64,000 bases of DNA from Lantana camara. Lineage: Eukaryota; Streptophyta; Magnoliopsida; Lamiales; Verbenaceae. A program made the translations under genes and the position numbers. The stretch spans positions 97,622,001 through 97,686,000 of the forward strand of contig CM074858.1 in NCBI GenBank assembly GCA_037501455.1, read 5' to 3'. Below, one piece after another: positions 1-12,659 of the stretch (position 1 is its first letter; every line of letters begins with the position of its first letter). The notes beneath the pieces were generated by a model. The model searched no databases. It was not told the DNA's origin and saw nothing but the letters and a program-made list of their open reading frames with translations.

Positions 1-218
1 GCGGTATACTCATTTTTCGTCTTTGGTACTTGCTTATCGCCCTCTCCTTTCATTGGAACTAACGGTCCATCTTCCACAATCATCCATATAGCATAATCCA
101 ATGATATAATGAACTCTTGCATCCGATGTTTCCATGATGCATAGTTGGTTCCATCAAAGAGTGGCAGCCTGGTATTTGACATTCCTTCTGCAAACACACC
201 AAAACTTGAAGAAGCCAT
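1..218 (-). pseudogene. Ty1/copia gag, N-terminal part (cut by window edge)
   Basis: Reading leftwards from an ATG at 218, an open frame of about 72 codons runs off the window. It begins MASSSFGVFAEGMSN and contains LFDGTNYASWKHRMQ, the typical start of plant copia Gag (the conserved Y..W..RM segment). Gag would build the virus-like particle that packages the element RNA. The start is chosen because it lies just inside a tRNA-type primer-binding site and an LTR, the usual copia order. No break is seen in the visible part, so the rest may be intact or not. The family call rests on the motif and on the flanking LTR and PBS. Confidence 0.8.
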
Positions 219-264
219 TAGATCTTTAACTCAAGGTTGTTAAACCAAATATATAGAGCACGAG

Positions 265-276
265 GCTCTGGTACCA
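265..276 (-). other. Primer-binding site (initiator-tRNA-Met type) of the left-edge copia
   Basis: On the minus strand this reads TGGTACCAGAGC, one base from the standard copia primer site TGGTATCAGAGC complementary to the 3' end of initiator tRNA-Met. It lies two bases from the LTR end at 279 and about 45 bp before the gag start, so it fixes the orientation of the element. Confidence 0.8.
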
Positions 277-278
277 AT

Positions 279-1371
279 TGATGAATGTGAGTTTGCCTAA
301 GAAGGGGGGTTGAATTAGGCTTTAAAACCTTTTTAAGATTTGTATGAAACTTTATGAAGTGCAGCGGAATTATTAAGGTTTTAAGAAAAAACGTTTATCA
401 GAGTTGAGCGCGTGCTTTGCTTGAAATAGTTACTGGTACGAAATAACAAAGTACCAGACAGTTACTGGTACGAAATAACAAAGTACCAGACAGTTTAATA
501 ATGAAGATATGCAAAGCAAGTAAATGACACGGCTATTTATCCAGGTTCAGTCCGAAGACCTACGTCCTGTCCCCAAGTTTTCACTTAGGATTTGAAACCT
601 GTTTCACTCAAATGATTAGCACAAGTACAATAAAGTTCCAGGAGTAAAACAGTAAATTCCAGAGAGTTAGAAAAACTCCCTAAGAGAGTTGATACAATAT
701 AACCGATCACCAATCTTGGCAACAAGATAGTGTGACTCGTTCTGGCGGTAGTATCGCGACTACTCAGCTTCCACGACCAAAACTCAGTGTAGTACGCTTA
801 ACGTCACTCACACCTAGCTGGAACTAGCTATCGACCGACTACTTCCACGACCCAGCAACCCTGCACAACTCAACTTGCTCCAAGTGATTCTTGAGCTTGA
901 ATCTGATCTCTTCACCACCAAAGTCCCTCGAGACAACAAACAAGCAAACAAGAATTAGAAGAAAACACCAAACCGTATATGAAACTCAATATTCTCGTTT
1001 TCACTATGTTGGTTTAGAAATCTTTTCTCCCTTTTTTATTTCTCACGAATTTCTCTCTTAAATACAAGTAATACAACGGCTAAAGAGTGTAAAATAAGGT
1101 AGGAGCCGTTTGGGATTGATTCTGGAACCAAAGGAAAGATTTACAGCTAAGTTCCAGAAGAAATTCAAAAGTATCAAGTCAAATACTTTCCATACTAATA
1201 AGGATTCTATGCATGTGGCAAATATAAGTATGGAATAAATCAATTATGGGCTACATAAAAACGTGATTGACAATCAAGGTAATTTAAGGAATGATTTGAA
1301 GCAATTCAAATAATCTTTCCATGCTAGAATAGAGACATATGGAAAGATGCACAAATATCTTGGAAGCATCA
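279..1371 (-). repeat. 5' LTR of the left-edge copia element
   Basis: The segment begins TGATGAATG and ends GAAGCATCA, so it has inverted ends TGATG/CATCA. The left end abuts the primer-binding site. A minus-strand TATA-like box (TATTTAAG, near 1055-1065) is placed as expected for the LTR promoter. A 32-bp unit starting GTTACTGGTACG is tandemly duplicated at 429-460 and 461-492. The right end is inferred from the inverted terminal bases, since the second LTR lies outside the window. Confidence 0.65.
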
Positions 1372-1659
1372 AAACTTACCATTGAAGTTCCAAAGAGGTC
1401 AACACTAGAGTTTTGGGCATGTAAAGTACAGACAACTTAAAGAATTATTTTGGGGTGCGGAAGAACTTTAGCCGAGACTATAATGAATATCTCCCAATTG
1501 TAATTGAGAGAGTCAAAAAACGCCTTTGGTTAGAAAGCCAAAACGACAAACCTTGCTGGATGAATAACACTTATTTTGTGCATCACGAGCTCAATTCCCA
1601 TCTACTACAAGCACACAAATTGGTCCTCCAATCACACGTAACAAAAACTTGATCAACTT

Positions 1660-2330
1660 AAATACAACTTTTTTTGGCAACTCATATAACAAGGGAACAG
1701 GTCCATCTTGTAGGGTGGAAGACGGTGGCTAGAAATAAGCGAGAAGGCAAATTGGGTTTTAGAGAAGTCCAAAAAGAAATATAACGATGCTCGCTAAATG
1801 GGATGGAGAATGCTCAGCAAGGAGGCGACGGTGTGAAACTAGATACATTAGAAAAATTATTTAAAAGGAGATGACATTCTTGTACATATGCCCCAACTTA
1901 TAGCTTCTTAAGCATGAAAGGGAATAGTTAGAAGCACTTGAATGGTGAAACCATTTTGTAAATGGAGGATCGGGAACGGTGAATGGATATCTTTATGGAA
2001 TGATAGATGGTTATCACAAGGCAAACTAGAGGATATCTTTGGAGATAACATTCATGGGGAGGATAAAGATCTTATTGTATGTAATCTCATTGACACAGAT
2101 AAAAATTGAAACCTGGATAAGCTGAAAACAGTACTTCCCAAGGAGGTGGTGAATGAGATACTTAGTGTCCTAATCGCGCTACATGATAACGGAGATAAGA
2201 GAGTTTTGAATGGGTCAACTAAAGATAAATTCTCCTATAAAATAACTATACTTTGCTTATGGTGTAAGATGAGACATGGGAGAAAAATTGAAAATGAACT
2301 TGGAAATTGCCTCACCCCCAAAAGTTCATG
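1660..2330 (+). pseudogene. LINE (non-LTR retrotransposon) reverse-transcriptase tail, degenerate
   Basis: Across shifting frames the plus strand encodes segments typical of the region after the LINE reverse transcriptase in plants. LVGWKTVARNKREGKLGFREV corresponds in pattern to the W....P...GGLGFR block (about 1710-1770), followed by LAKWGWRML, then WRIGNGEWISLWNDRWL (1963-2013), the G.G..I..W.D.W block, and KDKFSYKI near 2223. Several stops and frame changes separate these blocks and the 5' part with endonuclease and RT catalytic core is absent, as expected for a 5'-truncated dead copy. No poly(A) tail or target duplication could be assigned. Confidence 0.65.
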
Positions 2331-4051
2331 ATTTTTTTGTAGTTTTTCCAATATGATAGCTTCCTCACAAATGTATTGAAGTATGATAGAAAATCTGAGA
2401 AAAATAATGTATGTACGTACTGTTATACAGGATATGGATATGTGGACAACGTGCTAAGAAGTTTTCTGTTCGTACTTCGGGTGTGGGATAAGATTGTTGA
2501 TACATAGACTTTACCAAATCTTTGTGTCTTGCGAGTGTTAGACGGGCTCAAAGAGAGCTTTAAAAGGATGGAGCTGATGGAGCTATCAAAATGTTATGAA
2601 TCTTACAAGAGTCACTTTTCACCACATAAAAGAGTTATTTGAGATCTTAGTACTAATCAATGAGGACAAAAAAATATAGGCAAAAGAAAATTCTACATTT
2701 AGTTGTCGTGGAATAAATCTGAGAATTGATGGGTCAAACTAAACTCGGTTGGAAATTTTTATAACCTCACCAACAATGCTTGGTTAGGGGCATCATTTGA
2801 GATGACAACTGAAGATGAGTACTAGGATATGCTATGAATCTTGGTATAGTTTCAATAATGTAGCAGAGTTATTGGGCTTACCTAAAGGATTAACACTAGC
2901 TTGGGAGAGACGCTTTTTGAAGATCAATGTGGAGATTAATTCAGAGACAATCTTGAAATGGATAGTAACGAAGGATATTGAAAAACAGCCAATGAGAAAT
3001 GTAATATTTGATTGGTGAAGTTTACTCCAAAAATTTTGAGAAACTTGGATCAAATAAATCTCGGGAGAATGAAACATGATGATGGATAAATTAGCGAGGA
3101 TAGATCACAAGGTTTAAGATGGTTACTGGGTCTAGAATGCTCTGTCAGCAAAACTAGATGAGTCTTAGCTTGAGACTATTTTTCCTGTATTGGGTTGCTT
3201 CATTTAAGAAAAAAAAAAATCGGAGAGATAGAAAGAAAAAAAAAAGAATATGATTGGACTTATAAATAGTGCAAACTAAATAATATTAGTTATATTTTAT
3301 TTTCTATACAAGATATATATAATATTATTTTAAGAGAAACTGACAGGATTGAAACAAATCCTTCTTATGGTACGAGACGTGTAAAAAATGTAAGACATCA
3401 ATATAAATATTTGAAAATGGTGTTTCCTATTGAAAGTGCAACGATGGAAATATAAAACCGAAGTAATATAAAAATATCAAGCCATCAATAAATATATTTT
3501 TGAATTAATAATAAGTACAAAATGATACTAAATATTATACATCATATTGGTTGAGGAGTACATAAATTGCTCAATCAAGAGTCTAATTAAAATATATTTT
3601 TACTGTTTATTTATTTAGATGTTTCTCTAATCAAATTTCTACTTATTGTCCATGAGTTGAAAGAGAAATATCATATAAATGTTTTGTATGTGTTACTTTC
3701 AAAATTAAAATAATTCATTAAAAATGTTATTATAATTTATATTTAATTAAACTAAATATTTTTAATATTCTAATTTGTTCAATAAATATAATAGCTAAAT
3801 TTATTTAAATAAATTAAATGATAAACGTGGAACCGTAAGTTGTCAACACTTTTATATGGTAATCTTCAAGACTGCCTACTTAGAAATTTCAGTCGACAAA
3901 TATGCATAACAAATCGGGACAACGTCAAAGATGATTGAAGATATTAATTCTTTTCCACTAAAAAGATACTCAAGAAACGGTTAATTATAATCTATACTAT
4001 TTTTTTTTTTAAAAGTAAGAATAATATCATAGGATCAAATCGGGTAGCACA
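2331..4051. other. AT-rich stretch without a supportable gene
   Basis: Short open frames such as one at 2815-3018 have no family match I recognise. A stretch near 2520-2600 reads LPNLCVLRVLDGLKESFK, faintly like a leucine-rich-repeat start, but it is interrupted and too short to call. From 3200 onwards the DNA is very AT-rich with poly-A runs and no coding signal. Confidence 0.5.
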
Positions 4052-4438
4052 TGTTGGAATTTGAAAAGTTTTAAACCTTCAAAAAGAGAACCTATAAAGA
4101 ATTTTGTAACTCGCCCATTTGCAATCAATATAAATGGGGTCCTAGGGGTCTAGTTAGAACATACACAAGCATATATATCTCACTATATATCTATTTTCAT
4201 ATACTATATTTTGGGCAACGTGATAAGGTTTCGTTCCTTAGTTTCCTTGTGATCGTGCTCACAATAGGAGACACCGGTTGTGGCCTTTTGGGTTTTATTT
4301 TGGGATGGCGATGAGCCGACAATACCCGCACGAAGGGGAGACCATCACGACCTTAAGACAACATCAAGTGGCGTGACTCCTATAGGCCAGCAGTTCTATA
4401 CTCATACTTTAATTATTATTATTATTTATTCTTATATG
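4052..4438 (+). repeat. LTR-like repeat, copy 1
   Basis: It starts TGTTGGAATTTGAAAAG and matches the segment starting at 13406 base for base over long stretches, with scattered substitutions and small indels, until both run into TA-rich DNA. A TATA box (TATAAATG, 4129-4136) lies about 80 bp in. No primer-binding site is visible downstream, so this may be the 5' LTR of an old element whose interior was replaced, or a solo LTR. Its partner has a polypurine tract before it, which fixes the orientation as plus. Confidence 0.6.
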
Positions 4439-4967
4439 TGCATTATATATTTGTGAGGAAAAGATTCAATTTCCACCACAATCTAAGATCGTGATAGTCT
4501 ATGTTAAACTGCTTAATCATCTTCATAGCTGAACTGCTTTATTCATTCCATGCCTAGTTGTCTTGATTTGCCGATCTGTTTAATTATCTTGATATGTTTA
4601 GTTGTTTACTTTCTTTTCATGTTTGAATCGGATGTTAATCTACGATCCTCAAATTCTTTCTATTCTCACAAGTTCAGGTAAATTGTGTTAAAAATCTAAA
4701 CAACAAATTTGTACTATCTTGCGAAATTCTGAAACTTTCTGTATCTTTCAAGGATACATAAGAAATCACACAATCTAATTAATTTTAATAAAACATAATT
4801 TTATATATTTTTTTATTGGCTGATTTATTATTAGTTGAACGCACGTTTTTAAAAGTTTGAATGAGCCAAATTATCCTATTCCTTTGTAAGGTTAAGTTCC
4901 ATAACGTTAGATTTATTCTGGATATTGCATAACATTAAAGGTTAACATTTCCGCCTATTGTTAGCTT

Positions 4968-5017
<50 letters not shown>

Positions 5018-5555
5018 TGATACAACAGTGTAGCCAATTGTATCTTGTTTAATTTTTTTTTTTGGGTGAACGTCTTGTTTAATCAACTTTGCTTATGTAA
5101 ATCAATTTCTTATTTACAATTTGTTTGTGTGCTTAGCAATATTATTTGTACGCTTGTTGTTATTGTTGATAAAACCAAATATTTAATATTATTGCTATGA
5201 TCGCTTTCTATATTTACGAAATATAATAAGGATAATGGAAAATCTATTAATGAAAAATTCATGAATTTCAAGGTTTACTAAAACTGTATGCTCAAGTGCA
5301 AATGATATTGGCGCGAATGATTCGTAAATTGTAAAGGAGGTCCATATGAGTTGATTTCAGTAGTCGAGAAGAATATTCCGATATGCAGGCTTGAGAAATG
5401 AGCACCAACGGCAGAGGTATGAGTAATTCAATATTTTGTTATGCGTAGTTCATGGGAAAACATAAAGAGGTACGTTTGCATAGCTCAACTCTTAAATTAT
5501 TTGAATGTGTAAGAACATGTCCCTAAAACATATTTGACAACTGATTGAGTTCTTT
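4439..5555. other. Non-coding AT-rich DNA with (TAA)n microsatellite
   Basis: No coding frame is supportable. A TAA/AAT trinucleotide microsatellite of about 45 bp lies at 4974-5018. The segment ends at the target site of the copia element at 5561. Confidence 0.6.
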
Positions 5556-5560
5556 AGACA

Positions 5561-5753
5561 TGTTGGAGATCTCGTATATATGGTATAGTTGACTTCGTCC
5601 GATTGTCGTAGTGATTAACCCTGATTTGTAGTGATCTTGTTTCCCGTTCCTTTTGTTATATACTCTTGCTCCAGTGTAAATCCTGTAACACAGAAATATA
5701 CAAATAATACAATGAATACAGTTAATTCTCTCCCCAAATACCATGCTTTGACA
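5561..5753 (+). repeat. 5' LTR of the complete copia
   Basis: 193 bp, TG...CA ends, same length as the 3' LTR. The sequence TTGTTATATACTC near 5655 is the likely TATA region. Differences from the 3' copy are visible, for example GATTGTCGTAG here against GGTTATGGTAG there. Confidence 0.93.
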
Positions 5754-5765
5754 TGATATCAGAGC
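5754..5765 (+). other. Primer-binding site
   Basis: TGATATCAGAGC directly abuts the 5' LTR. It differs by one base from the canonical copia site for initiator tRNA-Met. Confidence 0.9.
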
Positions 5766-5861
5766 AGTGACAAGATATCAGGGACTCAGAATTAACATCA
5801 TCATCGTCCCATACCTTATCCCAGCCTTGAATTGGTCTGAACCTACAACCAGCAAAAAACG

Positions 5862-7312
5862 ATGTCAACCCAAAACAACAGCAACCAAGAACTTGCAATT
5901 CAGATTGCTCAACCAACCATGCTCAACTCGGATAATCTATCAATTGGAATTAAATTGAACAATGACAATTATCCAGTTTGGGCTAGACTAATGAAGATGG
6001 TGATCGGTGGAAAAGGGGGCCGTTCGAACATAACCGGCAACCCAACGGTCCCGGAAGAAACAAACTTAAAATTCGAATCATGGGAACAGAGAGATCAACA
6101 AGTTTTTACCTGAATCATACAAAACATGGAGAGCAGCCTAATGAACAATGTTCTCAAATATCTGGCTGCGAAGGCATTGTGGGACGGACTTTTCACCACC
6201 TAAGGCAGCGGTGGAGACCCATTACAACTCTTCGATTTACATCGGAGAGCCAATACCCAACGTTAAGGACAAGAAAGCCTTGAAGAATTCTGGAACAAGC
6301 TTCAAATCATATGTATAGCAATTGATAGAAAACAACCAAACCGAATGAAATGCCCCGATCAAAGCTTTCAATCTCATCACTCAAGAATAGAGACTTTATC
6401 AATTCCCAACTAGAATTGATGTAAAATATGAATCAATACGGTGGGATATTCTAAAACAAGAACCAAAACCTATCGTAGAGTCAGCCTACGTCACCGTATG
6501 CCGTGAAGCCGCCCGCATCCAAATCTTACAGTCAACAATCGGCGGAGATGGGGATTCCAGCTTCGGAATGGGCCTTATAGCAAAGAGGGAGAAAGGTGGT
6601 CGGAGCACCACACGCTCAGGTGGCGCCGGCCGCAGAGAAGGTGCCGGTCACCTTTCATCATGGCATGAAGACAGATTTGGAATCACGTGCGGGGTGTGTG
6701 GAAAACCTAAGCACACATCTGAACAGTGCTTTGAGGTAATCGGGTATCCCAATTGGTGGGAAGACCACCGGAAAAATCCTACTGGAGCAGCGGTGAAAGG
6801 AGGAAGCAGGAGAGCAAATTTCGTGGCAGGTGATGGAGGCGGAGAAAACGCCGCCGCAGGCGTCGTCCAGGGAGATACCAATTTAACAGGCGGTGGCGGT
6901 GCAATGGCGACAGTCAGCCACGCCAATCTCGCCATCATTTCCGGCGATGGCTGCGTGATAGATTTAAAGGGAGAGGAGACGAAAATCTACGCTGCAGGTA
7001 AAGGGTTTGGGTTTTATGTCCCAAACCCTAGCTCCCATTTACATATGTTTCCCAAATTTGATGAGAAGCCCGAATTTTCGGTTAATTTGCAAAAAGGACC
7101 CCAGATTTCTAGTGGTTATGTTTTTAACACCCAAAGTTCCCAAAGTAAAGTTTCAAAGTGGATTTTTGACTTAAGTGGCACCGATTCCATGACCTTTGAT
7201 GCTTCTGATTTAATTAACCCAATTAATCCTAAGCAATCGCATATTCAAACTGCAAATGGTGGTCAAGCTTTGGTTGAGAAAGAGGGTTCGTCTCTGTTAC
7301 ACCGAAACTGAA
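5862..7312 (+). pseudogene. copia gag and protease remnant
   Basis: Gag starts at the ATG at 5862 (MSTQNNSNQELAIQIAQP) and shows the typical LNNDNYPVWARLMK segment, but the frame ends at 6113. The second part lies in the frame beginning 6568 and includes a CCHC zinc knuckle, CGVCGKPKHTSEQC (C-X2-C-X4-H-X4-C, around 6688-6729), which binds the element RNA. The protease remnant near 7160-7200 reads WIFDLSGTDSMTFD: the family active site is D-S/T-G-A, and here an extra residue sits between D and S, so it is probably dead. The span carries at least one frameshift between 6113 and 6568. Confidence 0.85.
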
Positions 7313-8480
7313 ATTGAATAACTGTCTATATGTGCCTTTGCTATCGTGCAAATTACTTTCTTTGAGCCACATTACGAAAGAGTTGAACTTCATTGTTCTA
7401 ATATATTCTCGGTTTTGTTTGGTACAGGACATTCATACGAAGGAGATCATTGGGTATGGTACTGAGCATGAGGGTCTGTACTATGTTAATGAAGTGGAGA
7501 ATCAGTCAAAAGCTCTGTTTTCATCGGGAAAAGCCAACACCTAACTCTGGCTTTGGCATCATCGTCTTGGACTCCCTCAGCTGGGTATTTGAAGTTGTTA
7601 TTCCCTATATTATTTCAGCATAGTCAAACTGTGGATTTTTCCTGTCAGACTTGTTTAGCTTCTAAAAGCCATAGGACCTTATTTAAACCCAGTAATACAC
7701 GGGTAGATACTGTTTTTTCTATGGAACATTCTGATGTTTGGGGACCTGCCCCAGTTACAAACCAAAATCTATTTCGATACTTTATATTGTTTATTGATGA
7801 TTTCTCACGCATGACTTAGGTTTATTTTCTGCGTCATAACTCTGAGGTTTATACAACTTTTGTTGCATTCTATAAGATGGTGCAAACCCAGTTCAATAAA
7901 AACATCAAAATTCTTTGGTCTGATAATGGAAGAGATTTTGTTAATCGCGAAATGAGCACTTTTTTCCCCGAACAGGGTCTTATATATCAAACCTCTTGTC
8001 CCAACACCCCTCAGCAAAACGGTGTTGTTGAAAGAAATAACTGTACCATTGTTGAAATGACCCGGGCCCTATTAATAGAATCTCATATCCCCAGCCACTT
8101 CTGGCCTAAGGTGGTTGCTACTGCTACCTACTTAACTAACCCATTACCCACAAAAATCCTCAACCACAAAACCCCCTTATCCGTTCTCCAAACACAAGTC
8201 ACAATACCCTCTCACCTTACCATGGCACCTCGGATCTTTGGTTGCACGGTATTCGTTTGTGTCCCTAAAAATGAGTGAACGAAGTTGGAACCTTGTGCAG
8301 TGAAGTGTGTTTTCTTAGGGTATACACCTCATCAGAAGGGGTATCGGTGCTATAACCTAACCAGCAGACGGGTTCCTGTTACTATGGATTGCGAGTTTAT
8401 GGAGACTAAATATTACTTTCTCACCCAGTCCAGTGGTCGGGGGAGACATAGGATGAGCCACTGCACTGGCTGAATTACCC
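7313..8480 (+). pseudogene. copia integrase region
   Basis: After a frame change, the GAG-pre-integrase segment (WHHRLGLPQ, CQTCLASK around 7553-7680) leads into the integrase core. The catalytic residues are visible: first Asp in MEHSDVWGP (about 7722-7740), second in LWSDNGRDF (about 7914-7940), and Glu in QQNGVVERNN (about 8012-8040). Integrase inserts the element cDNA into host DNA. There is a stop at 7819 (MT*VYF), another at 8276, and frame changes, so no intact enzyme is encoded. Confidence 0.88.
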
Positions 8481-8809
8481 TGATGATACGGTAGTGGCAC
8501 CGGAATCTGAACCACACAGAGAAGAGCTCAGTAGCACCTCTCCTCCAATGCCCAATGATCCTCCTCCACATGATGTCTAAAATGCGGTAACAGAATCTCT
8601 GATCTCACCCTCTGATATTCATAATGATCCTATTGATATCACAAATGTTGTTGATATTGCTGTTCCTGAAGTTGCCACAGTAAGTCACAGGTACTCTCTA
8701 CCATAGCAAGACACAGTTACTCTCTACCACAATGAAGCAATAGAGGAGTTCCCCACGTAGGTACTCTCCGGAGCAAGTTTCTAAATGGTCCAAGTACCCC
8801 ATAGGTAAC

Positions 8810-10364
8810 TTGGTTAGGGAGAGCACGTCCGAAGTTGCCAAGGCCTTCTTTGGAAATCTCTGTACGGAAACCATTCCGAAAACTGTGGAAGAGGCTGGAC
8901 ACAATAAGGAATGGAAGCAGGCTATGAGTACAAAGATGGAGGCTCTAATAAAGAACAGAACTTGGGAAAAATGTCAGCTACCTGCTGAAAAAAAAAATAG
9001 TTGGGTGCCGATGGGTGTTCACAGTGAAGCATAAGGCAGATGGATCGGTCGAGAGATACAAAGCCTGATCGGTGGCAAAAGGGTACACTCAGACCTTTGG
9101 CATTGACTACTCTGAGACCTTTTCCCCAGTGGCGAAGCTAGATACGGTTCGGGTACTACTGTCTGTTGTTGCTAACTTAGAATGGCTACTTCATCAGTTT
9201 GATGTGAAAAATGCATTTCTACACGGGGATCTAGCAGAGGAAGTCTATATGGAACCCCCTCCAGGGTTCGTAGGGGACTTTGAGAGAAATGACGTCTGTA
9301 AACTCCGCAAGGCCCTGTATGGACTAAAATAATCACCTCGGGCGTGGTTTGGTAGGTTTACATTAGCAATGAAGAGGCATGGATATGTTCAGAGTAACTC
9401 AGATCATACCTTATTCCTGAAATAAAGAGGGGGACTGATCACGTGCCTAATTATCTATGTGGATGACATGATCATAACGGGGAGTGATACAGAAGAGATA
9501 AACCAACTCAGAGAGAATCTCTTCAGGGAGTTCCAAATGAAGGATCTTGGGGGCTTGAAGTACTTCCTAGGGATTGAAGTCCTACGATCAAAACAGGGGA
9601 TTTTCATCTCACAAAGAAAGTATGTCCTTGATCTGCTTGCTAAAACTGGTATGATCTATTGTAAACCAGTTGAAAGTCCGATACAGGTAAATCACAAGCT
9701 AAGGGTAGATAAAAGTGGGGAACCGACTGAAAAGGAACGGTACCAACGCCTAGTTGGTAAGCTGATCTACTTGTCTCATACGAGACCGGATATCGCATAT
9801 GCTGTGGGGATTGTAAGCCAGTTTATGCACCAGCCACAGAAAGAACATATGGAGGCAGTCATACGGATCATTCGGTATCTCAAAGGGTCAATCGGGACAG
9901 GACTCATGTTTGGAAGGCATAGCCACCTTGATATTGAAGCATATACTGATGCAGATTGGGCAGGAAACCCAAATGACAGGAGGTCCACCTCCGAGTTCTT
10001 CACATTGGTTGGGAAAAATGTGGTGACATAGCGGAGCAAGAAACAAAAGGTAGTGGCATTATCTGGCACGGAGGCTGAGTTCAGAGGCATAGCAAATGGA
10101 GTAACTGAAGTGATTTGGCTAAGGAAGCTGATGGTTGAGATTGGTATAACTCCCACTGGACCAACTCCATTTAAGTGCAACAACAAGGCTGCGATCAGCA
10201 TCTCAGAGAACCCAGTTCAGCATGACCGGACAAAGCATGTGGAAGTTGACCGACATTTCATTAAGGAAAAGCTTGAAAGTAGTATCATCACGATTCCGTT
10301 TGTCAGGTCAGAGGATCAGCTAGCCGATATTTTGACCAAGGCGGTCACAGGCCAGATATTTTAA
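8810..10364 (+). pseudogene. copia reverse transcriptase and RNase H
   Basis: Reverse transcriptase blocks appear in order: [20 protein letters not shown] (9075), [12 protein letters not shown] (9200), YVDDMIITGSD (9456) with the catalytic Asp pair. RNase H follows: EAYTDADWAGNPNDRRST (9940-9990), LSGTEAEFRGIA (10059), and the terminal DRHFIKEKLES block with LADILTKAV (10320-10350). In-frame stops interrupt at about 9067, 9330 and 9422, and at 10029. RT copies the RNA to cDNA and RNase H removes the RNA strand. The order after integrase confirms Ty1/copia rather than Ty3/gypsy. Confidence 0.92.
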
Positions 10365-10408
10365 AGATTGTTGAGCAAGTTAAGGATTGGCGACTCCATC
10401 ACTTAACT

Positions 10409-10611
10409 TGAGGGGGAGTGTTGGAGATCTCGTATATATGGTATAGTTGACTTCGTCCGGTTATGGTAGTGATTAGCCCTAATTTTTAGTGATCTTGTTT
10501 CTCGTTCCTTTTGTTATATACTCTTGCTCCCGTGTAAATCCTGTAACACAGAAATATACAAACAATATAATGAATACAGTTAATTCTCTTCCCAAATACC
10601 ATGCTTTGACA
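10409..10611 (+). repeat. Polypurine tract and 3' LTR of the complete copia
   Basis: The purine run AGGGGGAG (10411-10418) directly precedes the 3' LTR at 10419-10611, as needed for plus-strand DNA priming. LTR length equals the 5' copy (193 bp) and the target duplication AGACA follows at 10612-10616. Confidence 0.93.
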
Positions 10612-10616
10612 AGACA

Positions 10617-12659
10617 TAATAAAGTAAGTTCGACAAATTTTAAGACAAAACGATGCATAGTGATTGGAGTTACACAATAATATGGTAGTGTGCAATTGTA
10701 TAGATTATGATCTTCTTTGTTTATAATTTGTGATTCTTAATACGACTCAGGAAAGTTTAGAGTAAATCTAATAATGCGTAAAATGAGTATCTACATTATA
10801 TTTATTTGCATATATTACGTATCATCTTGTTTGGCATTCTAAGAATTGTATATGAGGGAGAAAAAAAAAAGAAATGAAAGGAAAATTGAAATGATTATTA
10901 ATACTAAAGAGTCCATTACAAAATCATAATATTTTAAGAGTTACAGTATTCATGACAATTCTGCATTTTTATAGTGGTATAATTGGTGTGGTAATTGTAT
11001 TATAAATACTATCATGAATGTGTTCTAATGTGGTACTAACTATCGATCCAAATGATTAGTATGTTATTATCAAGCCATAAATTTGCATGTAGGAATATGT
11101 TACCTTATTATATATCATAAACGACTATATTGGCTAAAGAATTAATAAACTTTTTTATATGATTGAGAAGTTATTCCTTTGTTTAATATGCATAATATGT
11201 ATATCAAATGAGATGAAGTTTTGTTTATAATTTTATTAATTAGTTCAACCAATTTAAATTGGTATTTAATTTCCTAATGATTGATAATGTTGTTGTTTAA
11301 ATTGTAACTGTCACTAAAATTTTCTTGATGAAATAATACTATAGTAATTGTGGTATTAATAGATGGGTGATGATAATTGCCTTAATGGTCAATTTTGTTA
11401 AATGTAGTCAGGCTAGATATTCATAACTTATGGCTATTTGAGAAAGTTATATGTCCATATCTCATATGGTGTTTAGCAATTATAAATTGATTAATTTTTT
11501 GCCTCAGTAAAATATATATGATCTTAAAATTGATTGTTTGTCCTTACTTACATGTGGGTTACCAGTATGATATTGCATGTTAATTTATCCGAAGAATTGC
11601 CAACTAATAATTTTTGCTATTAAATGTTAATTTCGGCTTTACATCCTGAATACAAGAATAACCAGAATTATGATGTATTTGGTATGGTGGATAATATCCT
11701 CCAACAGGTATGGGTGCTTATATGGTTTGTTAAAACAAATTTATAGTATATTTATTATGTGTTGTTATATTTCATAAATCTCATTTAAATTATTAATGAA
11801 ATTATTACAAGGCTAACAGAGTACTAACCTCTATAGAGATGCACGAAGTTTCTGTCTTGGTAGCCTGTTAAATATCGATTGAATATCCAAATATATTTAT
11901 AAATACATACAACTCAAATTGACCGATTAGCATTACAATCTTCTTTTGTTTAGTTACTCCATTTGAGATATAACTAATATAATTTGGGATGTTTAAGAAT
12001 AATATGTGGATGTTGGTACAATAAATTGTAGTGATATAACTACATTCAATTATTGAGAAACGTGGGGTTACTTTTGGTAATTTATTTAGTTATAACGTGC
12101 ACAACTTGTTTATTATAAGAGAGTGTAAGCTCCTTTATATAAGTGAAGTGTGGGGGTTAATGTAATGAAATTGAAGTAAGAAATTTCATTCTTTCACTTT
12201 TCATGTGAACCCAATTTTGGATATATGATTCTTAGAATTAATTTTCATATGCTAGCACTTTATGTGGGGGTTTACTTTGATTATCATAGAGTTATCAAAG
12301 TAAAGTATAATATATTTCTTTGAGTCATAAATATGATCTAAGAGAAAAAAAAATGCTTTAAAAGAAAAGTGTTTAAATGATTAGGCAAAAGAGAGACAAT
12401 CTCTATAGAGTAAGATATTCTTGTGATAACAATTTATGGTGGATCTTAGTAAAATACAGGTTCTTATGAATATTGGCCTATTGGGAAAGAACCGATGCGA
12501 GAAAAATGGTCTATAAAGAGTAATGATGATCAAGAAATTTAGCCAAATATTATCTTATTAAGTTGATATTATCTTGTGGTGTTTGTTTTATAAAACAGGT
12601 ATACAAATATATGAGTAAATATACGAAAAGAGAAAGAAGAAAAAAAAACACAAAAATAA
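10617..12659. other. AT-rich DNA, no gene seen
   Basis: Two kilobases of AT-rich sequence on both strands with no recognisable protein block, terminal repeat or RNA gene. It continues the sequence seen before 5556 and is probably the degraded interior of the element flanked by the LTR-like repeats. Confidence 0.55.

Larger units (their letters stand above)
5561..10611 (+). mobile_element. Complete Ty1/copia retrotransposon (mutated), 5051 bp
   Basis: Two 193-bp LTRs (5561-5753 and 10419-10611) start TGTTGGAGAT and end CTTTGACA. The element is flanked by the 5-bp target duplication AGACA (5556-5560 and 10612-10616). A primer-binding site follows the 5' LTR and a purine tract precedes the 3' LTR. 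The order gag, protease, integrase, reverse transcriptase, RNase H is that of Ty1/copia. The LTRs differ at several positions and the coding region has several stops and frameshifts, so this is an older non-autonomous copy. It is inserted between the two LTR-like repeats at 4052 and 13406. Confidence 0.95.

Noticed and set aside
2500..3080. Possible NBS-LRR resistance-gene remnant (LPNLCVLRVLDGL)
   Set aside because: Only about a dozen residues fit, with stops before and after, and no NB-ARC motif on either strand.
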